Source: Scilla litardierei (Eukaryota; Streptophyta; Magnoliopsida; Asparagales; Asparagaceae). From it: a stretch of 64,000 nucleotides of DNA. Both the position numbers and the translations under genes were made by a program. Each line of letters begins with the position of its first letter. The stretch's first letter is position 1. A model generated the notes under the pieces. The model was not told the DNA's origin. It did not search any database and saw only the letters and a list, made by a program, of their open reading frames with translations. Positions 41,690-53,205 of the stretch are shown in pieces. The stretch is from positions 12,038,214-12,102,213 of the forward strand of contig CM061138.1 of the NCBI GenBank assembly GCA_030789695.1. The letters run 5' to 3'.

Positions 41690-44058
41690 CTTACTCTCCA
41701 TTGGTTATGGGCTTTTGGTTCATGTTCACTACAGTTTTTGAAATTTAGTTTTATCTTAATTTGCAGTCCCCTATGCATAATTATATTGATGAATCTGAAC
41801 TAAAACTTTCATGACTTGGAACTGAATATGAATTGATGGATTTGACCCTAAATATTGATCGAGAATGAGATTTACTTTAAAATTAAATATGATCATGTCC
41901 CGTAAATTAATGTGGAATTACCTTTGATGCATGAAAATGATTATAAATACTGGCATCAAATTAGAATGCATGGTTGAATTTTGGTATGCTTGGAATGTGG
42001 TATTGAAATAAATTGCTATTGTTCTCATGTGGCATATTGTTGGATAAAAGGATTTGTTGATACATTAAATGCAATGGCATGTAAGGGTTGGAAATCATGA
42101 ATTTAAATGGATTTAGAATACATAGAACGCCTAGCCATGTAGACTAATCATGATGTGATCACTTGGACTTGCTGGTAGACTTTGTCTTATATTAATACGA
42201 TGCATGCTAAAATAACTCCCATAATAAAGGAATTGGAAGTGTCACAACTGTTGCATGATTAGACTCATTACTTCTTGGGCCATGCTATTAGAGTTGCAAC
42301 ATTTAGATTAGTTGGTTTTATTCCCCTGAATATTATATCAGTTTTGGATTGACACCAAGATTATGGATACCATCTCTTAACGCATAGGTCCTCTTCATGG
42401 TTATAGAGTTGACACCATGATACTGCCTACAGGCTACATGTACATATGCTGACATCTGACATATGATATATGATGTATAAGTCCCACAAAACAATCAAAC
42501 CATATAAATGATTACAAAAGAATCTGAGTTGTTGATTTGAGCGCATGCATCATGCATTTTGACATGACACTCATCATGTACATAAACACGTAATCATCTG
42601 CCCCACTTTGATCTTAATCCTGACTACAAATTCCGACCATTATAACTGTTCATGCTATTGGCCTTTGGACATTTCATATTTTCAATGAGCATTGAGAACT
42701 AAGTGTCATATGGAGCTAAGTGCTAAATAGAACAAAATGTCACATGAAGCTAAGTGCTCCATGTAACAAAGTGCCACGGAATATTGGCGACCACATGGTG
42801 AATCCATGGAAGCCACCTCTATAATCTCTTTGTTATATTCCTATTGGCCTCCATGCAATATAATGCAGTATCATGTACAATGACATATAAACTCTGAAAA
42901 CAATGATAAAATGGCATTCGTTGCCATTCTTGAACAATCACTTTGACATAGAAGCTGTATGCCATAAACAAATATTGCACTTGGCATTTCAGACTCACTG
43001 GAGTTTTAGGGTAACTCGTATTAGAGAACGCAGTATTGATTGGAGTCATGCTTTTGACCACATTGGTTGAATCCTAGCACAATATTTTTCTATTCGACCA
43101 GGTCCCATTTTTGTGTCCATTTAGACACATACTAGTATCGTCAGATGGATCCAGAGTCCCATTTCTGTATCTGTTTTGGACTCGGCCTAAGTGAGCGCCC
43201 CCATGGTAGGAGGTGTACTCCTCGGTTGCATGTCATACTCTTCTGTAACGACTTAGGATTGGTATAATTGTTACTTTCACATGAACAAGAACATTGATAA
43301 TACTAAATTGTAAATCTGTTATGCATGTCTGTCTTTTAATCTTGATACTCTGTAACTTTACATGCTCTGTACAGCTTCACTCAATCGTACTTTTATACAC
43401 TACTTTAATCCCGAATATTTGAATTATTATAAATCTACTTCTTACCTAGTGCTTTTATTGTTTCTGTTAATTACGGTAGGCGTCGACCAGGAGTTTGAAG
43501 AGCTCCAATCTACGAGACCGATTTTTCTATGCAGGACGCTGAAAAATATCAGGTCCTCGGTGGATTAGTCTGGTCCTCGGTGGATTAGTCTACTTGTTTT
43601 CATGTTGTAATAATTAATATAACTTTTGTAGTGTATTCAGACTGTATACTCTTTGTGTTGAATGAGAAAAATTTTGTATGAATATATTGGTACATTTCTG
43701 CTATTGAAGCAGGACCTGCCTTGTATGTAAATGACAGTCGTGTTTCCCGGGAAGCAGTGTGTGACATTTTTATTCTAAAACTGGAAACTATAATCTATAT
43801 ATCTAGATCAATTCTCATCCACAGCAATAAACTGGAGAAAGAAACACATCTTAGTTAGGAAAATTGATTCAGAATGAACTAAAAGCATTATAGCAAAATG
43901 TGTTAACCTGCCTACTGGTTCACACATCATAGAGGTAAAATAACATGTCTAAATGTAACAAAAGTCAAGGTTAAAATTACATGTAAATTAGGAAAATGAT
44001 ATTAGGTAGGAACAGGAGAGACATATCGCAAGAAATATGCAATGGATACATCACTGAC
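41690..44058 (+). repeat. Probable diverged LTR, opposite orientation, plus intron
   Basis: Parts of 42980-43250 (GACTCACTGGAGTTTTAGGG, ATCGTCAGATGGATCC, GGACTCGGCCTAAGTGAGCG) resemble the reverse of the family B LTR around 26060-26300, and 43480-43560 resembles the reverse of its other end. This suggests a solo or truncated LTR of a related gypsy in plus orientation. Ends and target duplication were not found. A 20-bp tandem duplication (GGTCCTCGGTGGATTAGTCT) lies at 43552-43591. The last 200-300 bases before 44058 are ordinary intron. Confidence 0.4.
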
Positions 44059-44229
44059 CATATGCAGGTGGATTCGCAATTATGGCATCTGGCTTAAAGG
44101 GAATGCCTGAATCGAGATCCGGTTCCTTACATGCTGGAAGCAGTGAAAATATGATTTCCCTCAATTGTTTTCGTTGAATAGGTATCTCTGAAGGTGAAGA
44201 AGGTAAGAATCCTTTATTCTTGACCATGT
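44059..44229 (-). CDS. UGT80A2: UGT80A exon (MVKNKGFLPS...NPPAY)
   Basis: This 171-bp exon begins with AC, which completes a Tyr codon split across the intron. It reads MVKNKGFLPSSPSEIPIQRK, then QLREIIFSLLPACKEPD, and ends DAIIANPPAYG with the Gly codon split. All of these are strongly conserved blocks of UGT80A proteins. The acceptor is GTCAACAG before ACATGG and the donor is TATG followed by GTCAGTG. The reading frame is open throughout. The next coding exon is 36 kb away at 8018. Confidence 0.93.
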
Positions 44230-44332
44230 CTGTTGACATACAAAGGAATTATTATCAAGAAAACGTTCTACCGATCTGTTCCTGCAGTAATTCACTAGTC
44301 ACAATTACAAGCAGATGCAGCAATTCAAATAC

Positions 44333-44444
44333 ATTCAGCAAGAACTTTTGGGTCTCCTCCTAAAGGGTAAAACTCCAGTCCAGCCGTCAATACAAACTCT
44401 TTGAAGTTTGCATGAGTTGCAAGTCTGACGCGATGTCCATAATC
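44333..44444 (-). CDS. UGT80A2: UGT80A exon, GT28 fold (DYGHRVRLATH...)
   Basis: This 112-bp exon is missed by simple ORF calling. It encodes DYGHRVRLATHANFKEFV followed by LTAGLEFYPLGGDPKVLAE plus one base of the next codon. The sequence continues directly from GKRLQ of the previous exon, as in family members ('KRLQ|DYGHRVRLATH'). The acceptor is TTTGCAG before GATTATGG and the donor is GAAT followed by GTATTTG. It forms the second beta-alpha unit of the N-terminal Rossmann domain. A 103-bp intron separates it from the next exon, so these two exons form an island between introns of 12.6 and 36 kb. Confidence 0.92.
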
Positions 44445-45058
44445 CTGCAAAGTTTAAAATCAATTCTTTCAACCCAAGATAGTTCACATTTTGTCATAAA
44501 GAGAGGAATATCATGCAGAAAGACATCAATAAGCTTCAATCACCAAAAAAGGCAAATCATCATTGAAAAGGAGATTTTCCTTATGTTGCATATATGAAAA
44601 TCATTAAAATCATTCTGCATTATGTAGCATCCCAGAAGGTAATGTTTAACAACAAGGTCTGCCATGGTTTCTCCCTTAAAATTGCTAGCTATGATTAATT
44701 CTTGACTTCATAAGAATTTTTATATACCAAAGACCTTATTATCACATATCTGATATGGGATTATTCCATCAAAATTTGTGATACTCCCCTCCCTTCTGCT
44801 GAGGGCATGGCATATCATTGTCCTAACACTTCACAAAGTGACGTGAGATTCTAGATGTGGTCCCCATAGATTCTATATGTGAGGTAGCCCCAATGGGTTT
44901 TAAAGATGGCTCCTGCGGATTCAAGAGATGGCCCAGACCACATCCATATGTAATGTGTCACTTTACTCAATATAGCACTTAGCTCCATCCGAGGATTAGA
45001 TCCCTCACTTCCAACTAGTGTTAAGCTTTGATATCTAATAAAAAAAGGAAGAAAGATA
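44445..45058. other. Intron with dispersed repeat fragments
   Basis: About 44637-44797 is partly similar in direct orientation to about 56040-56201 (GGTAATGTTTA, CATGGTTYCTCCCT, GCTAGYTATGATT). About 44839-45030 is a near copy of 45460-45655 (CAAAGTGACGTGAGATTCTA to CCAACTAGTGTTAAGC). The nature of these repeats is unknown; no coding potential. Confidence 0.7.
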
Positions 45059-45190
45059 TGAAAGCTACCAAACCCTCCCATTAAGTCTTATATATAGTAA
45101 AGAAATGTTACAAGATCTTAAATTCACGATTAATGCCACTAATTAAGGCATGACACATTGTGCACGTGCACCAAGACACTGATTGTAACA
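45059..45190 (-). repeat. 3' LTR of the degenerate copia
   Basis: 132 bp, ends GATTGTAACA and is followed by CTCTCCTCTAAAGCTAG, the complement of a polypurine tract. Confidence 0.72.
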
Positions 45191-47500
45191 CTCTCCTCTA
45201 AAGCTAGAGTATAGATGCCTCTCATTTCAGCTTGCTACAAATGGAATCAAACACCTTCAACGAGGCTGCTTTAGTAAGGACATCAGATGGTTGATCCAAA
45301 GACTGTGAAGTGAGTACAAATCAACTTATATCTGCATCATAAATAAAGTGATAATCCACCTTAATATACTTAGTTCTTTTTTGAAAAATTAGCTTGTTTG
45401 CAATGCAAATCACTGCCTGGTTATCACTAAACATGAGCATTGATTCATCAATCTGAAACAAAGTGACGTGAGATTCTAGATGTGGTCCCCATAGATTCTA
45501 GATGTGAGGTAGCCCCAATGGGTTTTAAAGATGGCTCCAGCGGATTCAAGTGATGGCCCAGACCACATCCATATGTAATGTGGCACTTTACTCAATATAG
45601 CACTTAGCTCCATCCGAGAATTAGATCCCACACTTCCAACTAGTGTTAAGCAATGGCCTGGTTATCATAAACATGAGCATGGATTCATCACTTTGAAATC
45701 CTAACTCCCATATTAGGATCTTCAACCATATCATCTCACATGTTGTTTAAGCAATGGCCTGGTATTAAGCTTCAGGCACTAGAGCGATCCACCACATTCT
45801 ACTTGCTCCTCTCAGTAACCAAATTTTCCCTACATAAGTGCAATAACCTGAAGTAGAGTTCCGATCTCTCCTATCTCCTTCATATCTAGAGTCGGAAAAC
45901 ATGTGAATCCTCAAGTGTTCATGCCATCTGTACAACGATCCTTTTTCAAGAGACCCTTTAATTACCTCATAATATGTAGAGCTATAGATGTGCTCTTCAA
46001 TAAATATTTCAATGCAGGTGCATAAGTTGGTTACTCAACCCAACGGCTTCGGTAATATCAGGTACATCATCTGGTAGCATGAGACATCCACAAACAATGG
46101 ACTGGTTAAATCATACATATCAACTGGGCATCCATAGGCATGCTCTTAAGCTTAGTCGCGTGCAATAAATACTGAGCATGCTTCCCTTGAGAGAGTGCTT
46201 CCTAATGGCTGCTGAAAGCAATCTCTACCTGAAAGCACCTAGGTCTTCCCAAATCCTTTATGAAAAAAAGGGTTCTAAACATATTTCTTAGTCGTCTCAA
46301 TGCTATACATATAACTAACTGTAAGGAGAATAATATCCCCAGAATGCAATAATGCAATAATCAATGACCTGAAAATACTCGATGAATAAAAAACTAAATG
46401 ATCAAAATAGCTTCTCTGGAAACCGATCTCTTTGACAACGTTGCTAAACTTTTGAAACCATACTCAAGGACCCTGCTTAAGACCACAGATTACCTCTTAA
46501 AGTATGCACATCATATTCTCATGCTCAGGCTATGCAACTAGAATAGCCAGATCATCCGAGGAAACAGGTACCATTGCTTTGTGACGTCTGGGGTATACCT
46601 AGTGTAATTTGGGGGCTACAGACATGCTATCAACACCCGTGATAGGCATATGTTAAGAAATATGAGAGATGGAATCTTTTGATCGTTAGAACATAGTATG
46701 GAATAGATTCAAAAAAGGAGACATGCAAAATCATAGCATCTATAACTAATATGAACAAAGTAACAATAACACTAATGGCTCGTGGAGATTATTTACCAAG
46801 CTCGGACTAAAGATCACAAACAAAACATGTGCAACCAAAAACACGGTGGATTACATGAAATATAGGTTTACCTAGAAACACGCCTGAAAAGGAATATCAT
46901 CAAAAACCAATTAAGAAGGCATTCTGCTAATCAAAAACATGCATAAAGAAAGGTATCAAATCACAAATACTTTATATTTTTCCTTTGAATCATTAAAACT
47001 TGAGCAACATCAATAATGTGTCTGCTTCCTTTGAGCAACCATGTTTTATGGTGTTGCACGTGCACAAGATGTTGGATGCAAGATACCATTAGAAGCACAA
47101 AAACTGGAAAGATCATGTTTCATAAATTCCAAAGCATTATCGGTATGCAGAATTTAAATGGAAGCAGAAAATTGATTTTTTTTAATTTTATTGAAGAAAT
47201 ATCAAACGATGGCAGGAACTCATGTCCTATCTTTCAGAAGATACACGCCATATAAGAAAAATCACCAACAAAAGCTATGAAATATCTATAAGTAGAAACA
47301 CAAGTATTTTGACGACGTAGATTAGTCCCAAAAGGAAAACATAAACGTTGGAACACGTAATATGTCGTGATGATTGTAAAGGAGTAGCATAACTCACTCC
47401 TTTGCCAAAAACAAATGAAGAGGTGACATCATCTCTATGTACAGGAGAAATGGAGTTCAACAAAGACGGTAAATGAACGTGATGTGTGGTACATGTCATT
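45191..47500 (-). pseudogene. Copia pol remnant: integrase, RT, RNase H
   Basis: RNase H end (45191-45450): WIITLF..DADISRFVL-like text, SLDQPSDVLTKAAS and KVFDSICSKL, in shifting frames. RT (about 46600-46380): ICGLKQGP and QRDRFPEKLF. Integrase (about 47310-46990): RYFIAFVGDFSYM, ILHTDNALEFMKHDLSSFCA and NMVAQRKQTH. The third motif is normally 'VAERKH', so the catalytic Glu is now Gln. A copy of the 190-bp dispersed repeat (45460-45655) interrupts the RNase H. There are numerous stops. Confidence 0.78.
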
Positions 47501-49068
47501 TGAGATGAGATTCCAAAATGAGCATACCAGAGTAAGCAGCTACAGCATTCATACCTGAAAAGGATATAAGAGCAGTGGAGTATGACTACAAGCTCAGAAG
47601 TTTCATATTCTGCATGAGAGATCTAGACAATAAGAGTTGACCCTGAACTTGAAGAGACACATGTAATGGGAGTGGTAGGTGTAATCTCTCTGATGACATT
47701 ATGAGCCCAGTCTTGTCTTCCAAACATCAACCACCGTTTCTTAGAACATGACTATTCATCCCACGGTATGTACAATGTTATGGGCCTCCATCAGTTGATT
47801 ATTGTCATCCACCAGTAAAGACGCAGCTTGCTTCAAACACACACCCTCAACTACAACTGTAGTTGCAGCCATAGCCATGCCCTCCAGCACCTATGGCTAA
47901 CTCTCAGTCATAGGCTAAGTTGTCACAATGAACTTAACACCTATTGAGACACATCAAGCCCTTGATAGGGAAGTTGCCAAGGAACTGTCTCACCCCAAAG
48001 TATCTGTCCATGAATTTGAGTGGCCAATGATAAGTCCAAGGTAGAAAGAAGCTTGGCTACTAGTAGCTTCTCTGTGTATTTCTAAAGGATCTTAAGATCC
48101 AACACAATAGGTTGATACGAGCTCAACTCATCAGTTAACCCTTCCGTTCTACATAGCCAGACAATGATGTTCTTGCTTCAAGGAACATCATCTTATACAA
48201 GTTAGATACAAGAGATATGTTCCTTTCATTGAAACACTTCTCATTCAGATTTTCCCCCAATTACTTTTATTTTGTAAGAAATGTAACCCCACTTATCTTC
48301 TATTCCATGCTATTAATCAGTCAGGTAATAACACAAGCATTTACTGAACCCCAGTATTCATATTCAAGAGATTTAAAGTTATGTTACTCATATGTAATAT
48401 GCATCTTTTGAGAAGCAACAAACTCGGTAAAAGATTATGCATATAACATATAATTTATCCCATTGAATTTAATGGTGGTATCAGAGTATTTGGTATAGCA
48501 GGATCAGCCAGAAAGGTAGAACTTCTTTAACCAGTTGAAAGATGATACCACCTTAGAGCCACAAGCTTTTACAGACAATTATATCAACATACAGCCATAC
48601 GCATTAATAGCACGTTATTAGAGAATCCGGATCCAATCTACCCGCACATCCAAGGTTAAACATCATGATATGGTTAAATAACATGATATAATGGTTGAAG
48701 AGCAAGATGATATAATGAATGGCTAGATCAAGATATAATAGATAATGATGAAGAGGTTCAGATCATAGAGAGGATTAACAACAGGTTATATGATTAGATC
48801 AGTTAGTTTTGATCAACAATATGGGTATGGCAACATCGCATCAAATGAGATCGTATCCGTAATATCGGATAAGATCTGATCTAATTTGATCCCCAATGAC
48901 AGCTTTAGCAAAGACTAAGGCAGATCTCGACGACGACAGCTAGGGCAAAGGCAAATGGGCATATGATAGTGCGGAGAGAAAGAAATGGAGAATGAAGAGG
49001 TGTGAGACAAGAGAGGTGATGATGATGGTCGAAGGTAACATACAAGCTCACGCTTTGAAACCATGATA
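47500..49068. other. Degraded copia gag/leader, no recognisable domain
   Basis: Between the integrase remnant and the right LTR. The plus strand has a TGGTATCAGAG-like string at 48476-48486 without an adjacent recognisable LTR. No reading frame shows a domain. Confidence 0.45.
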
Positions 49069-49303
49069 TGAAAAAAAAGCTACCAAGCCTCTACTGTCTA
49101 AGTTTCATTTATAATAGAGAAATTATAAGATCTTAGATCCACAACTCATGCTACTAATTAATACCCATGTTTGAGGTTGCGGGCGAAACCAAAAAGTTTC
49201 GGGCGTTTCTGATCGATTTCGGAGGGTATCAATCAAAAACAGAAACTCGATTTCGGCTGAAACCCCCCAAACAGTAAATTAAGGGAGAAAAAGGCAAACA
49301 ATC

Positions 49304-49665
49304 TGATGCGGACTAGGGTTGATTTGGTGGAATTTGGGGGTTTTTATTGAAATGTGGAATAGGGTTACAAGGATAAATGGCCAATTTTGGGAGAGTTGGC
49401 CCCTCTCCTAGCTTTTGCTAAGGGAAAAACCTAAAACTCTCTTCTAGATCTCCTCGGAGAACTCTAGGAAATGTCAAAAGAAAGCTACAATAATCCATAC
49501 CTAACCCTAGCCCACGCCATCACTTATATAATGCTTAGGCGTGGTGCGTACAGCAAGCAACAACAAAACTAGTAATGCATAAAGAAGTTTTCCCAAATCG
49601 TCTGTGTGCCTAGCAATTACTCCTTCGTCTTCTTGCGCCTCCTCTCATATGTGATAATCGTATCA
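49304..49665 (-). repeat. 3' LTR of the chromovirus
   Basis: 362 bp; inner border followed by CTACTCCCCCCAGGAG, the complement of the polypurine tract CTGGGGGGAGTAG. Confidence 0.95.
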
Positions 49666-50425
49666 CTACTCCCCCCAGGAGTTTCACCTTGTCCTCAAGG
49701 TGAAAATCAGGATACTGCTGCAAGATGTGATCATAAAACTCCCAAGTTGCCTCACACTCCGGCAATACTGACCAACGGATCAGTACTTCATGTGCTCTCG
49801 ATGCTCCTGTGCGGATGCCTGTAATCTCCTCGGGTGCCAGTAGTACCTCCATGTCGACCGTGAGAGTCGGCGGTAATATAGCAGATGCCGCATGATCTCC
49901 AATAGCTTGGCGTAACTGTGAGACGTGAAAACCCGGATGGATCCGGGCAGTAGGGGGCAACCTCAGTCGATATGCCACCTTGCCAATCCGGGCCTCAATC
50001 TCGTATGGCCCATAGTACCTCGCCGCTAGCTTCTCGTTGCGCCGCTGGGCCATAGAGCGATGTCTGTATTGTCGAAGCTTCAAATAAACCCGCTCGCCCA
50101 CGGTGAACTCCACATCCCTGCGATGTGTATCCGCCTTCTTCTTCATGATATGCTGGGCTCGTGATAAATGGCGCTTCAACTCCTCTAGCACCCGGTCACA
50201 CTCCTCCAGCTGCTGCTCCAGTCCTGACACCTGGACGGCTCCACTGCTGTAGTGTACTAAGTGGGGTGGATTTCGGCCATACACAATTTGAAACGGTGTC
50301 ATCCTCGCCGCTGAGTAGTACGAGGTGTTGTACCAGTTCTCTGCCAACATCAGCCAACCAGCCCACTTTCTCGGCGTCTCTGACGCAAAACACCGCAAGT
50401 AGGTCTCCACGCTCCGATTAACCAC
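49610..50425 (-). CDS. Integrase C-terminal half and chromodomain of the chromovirus
   Basis: 271 open codons. The N-terminal residues MVNRSVETYLRCF continue the integrase core (the preceding DGQTEVVNR carries the catalytic Glu). The middle GERVYLKLRQYRHRSM and KLAARYYGPYEIEARIGKVA then YRLRLPPTARIHPGFHVSQL form the integrase C-terminal GPY/F domain. Residues near 215-245 (EVLIRWSVLPECEATWEFYD) form a chromodomain, which in chromoviruses guides integration to marked chromatin. The frame ends FHLEDKVKLLGGVV and reads on into the LTR before its stop, so the native stop has been lost or lies at the PPT. Confidence 0.93.
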   Translation of the reverse strand: MVNRSVETYLRCFASETPRKWAGWLMLAENWYNTSYYSAARMTPFQIVYGRNPPHLVHYSSGAVQVSGLEQQLEECDRVLEELKRHLSRAQHIMKKKADTHRRDVEFTVGERVYLKLRQYRHRSMAQRRNEKLAARYYGPYEIEARIGKVAYRLRLPPTARIHPGFHVSQLRQAIGDHAASAILPPTLTVDMEVLLAPEEITGIRTGASRAHEVLIRWSVLPECEATWEFYDHILQQYPDFHLEDKVKLLGGVVIRLSHMRGGARRRRSNC

Positions 50426-50429
50426 CTCC

Positions 50430-50848
50430 GTCTGGCCATCCGTCGACGGGTGATAAGCGGTGCTCAGTCATAACGATGTACCCCGTAACCGGAACATCTC
50501 CTTCCAGAAAGTGCTCAGAAACACCTTATCCATGTCCGACACGATCGAACAAGGATACCCATGCAACCGGACCACCTCCCTCAAAAAAGCAACTACCACT
50601 GATGCTACAGTAAATGGATGGCGAAGCGGAATGACATGGCCGTATTTGCTGAGGCGATCAACCAGAACAAATATCGCAGTAAAACCCTCTGATCGTGGTA
50701 GCCCCTCTACGAAGTCCATCGAGATGTCATCCCACACCCTCTCTGGTAAATCCAAGTGATGTAAGAGACCTGCTGGGGATGTCGCCTGGTATTTGTGGCA
50801 CTGGCATACATCACACTCCGAGACCAAACGCGCGACATCCTTCATCAT
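50430..50848 (-). CDS. Integrase zinc domain and catalytic core of the chromovirus
   Basis: Minus frame: CDVCQCHKYQ (Cys pair of the HHCC finger; the His pair lies just upstream in FHGSVVGGHSG), DDISMDFVEGLPRSEGFTAI then FVLVDRLSKYGHVIPL with the first catalytic Asp, CSIVSDMDKVFLSTFWKEMF with the second, then a stop near 50468 and AYHPSTDGQTE with the Glu. One in-frame stop separates it from the downstream half. Confidence 0.9.
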
Positions 50849-51748
50849 GTCCTGCCAATAGAGCTTTGAGCCATCCTCTGATATGCCTGGTACCCTCCCG
50901 AGTGGCCTCCCACGACGCTGCCGTGGAACTTATGAAAAAGAGTGGGAATGTGTCCAGAAGTACGGGGAATCATCAACCTCCCCGGTACAGCAGTGTTCGC
51001 CCCTCCAATATGTAACCAGGGAAGTCTCCAGATCCCCGCGTGATAGCCTCCCTGATCTGTCGCAGCCCCCTCATCTGCCTCAATCTCTGCTAGTAAGGTG
51101 TCACTCCCTAACATCATCGGAATCGAAAGAGCTACCACCTGTACCCCCTCATCTCGTCGGAAAAGCGCATCTGTCGCCTTGTTGTCCGTGTCGGGTTGTA
51201 CCCACTCAGCTTGGACAACCACCTCTGGTGCTCCTCCGCCACCATGCGCTGCTCCAGGAGGTACTTCAGACTCCGTTGGTCTGTTCGTACCACGAACTCC
51301 CTCCCCAACAGGTATGGCCGTCACTTCTGTATCGACAGCACGATCGACATCAGCTCTATCTCATAAACAGACTTCAGCATGGCCCTGCATGATAAGAACT
51401 GACTGAAGTAGGCAATCGACCGCTGCTCCTGCATCAGCACGGCCCCAACTCAAAGCCCGACGGGTCAGACTCCACCAAAAACTGCTTCTCAAAATCCGGG
51501 AGTGCTAGCACCGGCACTGTCGTCATCACCTCCTTGAGGGCCTGGAATGCCCTCGTTGCCTCTTCTCTCGAGCAAAAACTGTCCTTCAACCATTCCGTAA
51601 GGGGCCACGCCAAGGTGTCGTACCCCTTCACGAACCGTCGATAATAACCTGTGAGACCCAGAAATCTCCGTAGAGCTCGTAATGTCCTTGGCTGCGGCCA
51701 CTCCAACATGGCTGCAATCTTTGACCGATCAGCCGCCACGCCCTCCAC
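50845..51748 (-). pseudogene. RNase H and connection of the chromovirus
   Basis: Minus 51748-51434: DRSKIAAMLEWPQPRTLRAL, RRFLGLTGYYRRFVKGYDTL and LPDFEKQFLVESDPSGFELG (RNase H start). Minus 51324-50845: [20 protein letters not shown] (family 'KGKDNKAADALSR', RNase H end), then the spacer to integrase. A frame break lies near 51430-51330. Confidence 0.87.
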
Positions 51749-51760
51749 TGAGACGATGTG

Positions 51761-52643
51761 TCACATGTACTCCACATGTGCATGTCCGAACAAGCACTTC
51801 TTCCAATTATCCTGTAGCTGGTGGTCCTCCAACTCTCTCAGTACTATCTCCAGATGGCCCAAGTGATCCAGCAGTGAATCACTGTATACTAGTATGTCAT
51901 CGAAAAAGACTAAAACAAACCTCACCAGATAAGGCCGGAAGACCTTATTCATCAGACTGGAACGTGACGGGGGCGTTCGTCAGCCCAAATGGCATAACGA
52001 GGAACTCATAGTGGCCTTCATGAGTCCTGAAGGCCGTCTTCTGTATATCCTCCTCTCGCATATGGATCTGGTGGTCTCCAGATTTCGGGACGATCTTCGA
52101 AAAGACCACCGCTCCGTGTAGCTCATCTAATAGTTCGTCGATCTCGGGGATTGGAAACTTGTCGGGGATTGTCTCCTTATTGAGGGCTCGGTAATTGACG
52201 CAGAACCTCCAACTGATGTCCTTCTTCTTTACCAGCAACACTGGACTCGAGAAATGACCCGCACTCGATCGTATGAACCCCGCTTGCAGCATCTCCTGAA
52301 CCAGCTTCTCGATCTCATCCTTCTGCACATGCGGGTATCGATACGGGTGCACGCTAATGGGGGACACCCCCTCCTTCAGCACAATGGTGTGCTCATGATC
52401 CCGTGGTGGCGGAAGGCCAGTAGGCGGTTGGAACACCCCAAACACCTGCAACAGCTGCTCTACCTCTGGTGATACCACCGGAGTGCTCTCTGCTCCTTCA
52501 GGGATCAACCCCTGTAACTCAATCAAGAAACCCCCTCCCTCCGCCTGAAGGGTTTTCTCCATAGTCTTGTATGACACCGACGAGTAACACAAACTCGGGT
52601 CACCCCGCAACACCACCTTCCTCCCCTTCACCTGAAACTTCAT
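51761..52643 (-). pseudogene. Reverse transcriptase of the chromovirus
   Basis: Minus 52643-51945: [20 protein letters not shown], then [40 protein letters not shown] and [17 protein letters not shown]. Minus 51952-51761: [20 protein letters not shown] then LVYSDSLLDHLGHL; the catalytic box reads FFDD instead of the usual YxDD with Tyr or Phe. One frame shift separates the palm from the catalytic box. Confidence 0.93.
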
Positions 52644-52740
52644 CTGCAGCAGCTTTCAATTAAACTCCGTCTCTCCCAAAGACTGCAACCACTGCATTCC
52701 CAAAATCGGGTCAACGTTGCCCAAGGTCAGGGGCAAAAAA

Positions 52741-53205
52741 TCACCGGTGATCAGCACCCCCCTGTATGGACACTGTCAAATCCCGACAGATACCTCTACT
52801 CTGCTCCACCGTGACAATCCCCAACATGACCCCGAAGCCCTCCGTCTCTGTAAGCGTGATCCCTTGCGCCTCAATCACCCTTGGGGACACAAAGTTGTGT
52901 GTGGCCCCGATATCGATCAGGATCACCGCGTCCAAGTCACAAACTCGCCCAGCCAGCTTCATAGTGTGAACTTACGTCAGTCCCGCTATGGAGCTAAGTG
53001 AGACCTCGGCTGCCTCCAAGAGTAGAGGCCCACTGTCCTCGTGCTCGACCGCGCTCTCCTCTACTTGCTCCTCATCCAACTCTTCTGCATGCACCTCATA
53101 TACCTGCAGCGCCTGGTTGTGGCACCTGTGCCCCGGGGTGAACCTCTCATCGCATTTGAAGCACAACCCCTTTGCCCCCCGGTCCCGCATCTCCGCATCT
53201 GTCAT
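52741..53205 (-). pseudogene. Zinc knuckle and aspartic protease of the chromovirus
   Basis: Minus 53205-52972: GLCFKCDERFTPGHRCHNQA, the CCHC knuckle, then an acidic linker. Minus 52962-52741: KLAGRVCDLDAVILIDIGAT then HNFVSPRVIEAQGI, the protease. The active site reads D-I-G-A-T where families have D-S/T/P-G. A stop separates the two frames. Confidence 0.88.

Noticed and set aside
48476..48486. TGGTATCAGAG string on the plus strand suggesting another retrotransposon start
   Set aside because: No LTR with TG...CA ends or matching repeat was found beside it, and the surrounding copia is on the minus strand.
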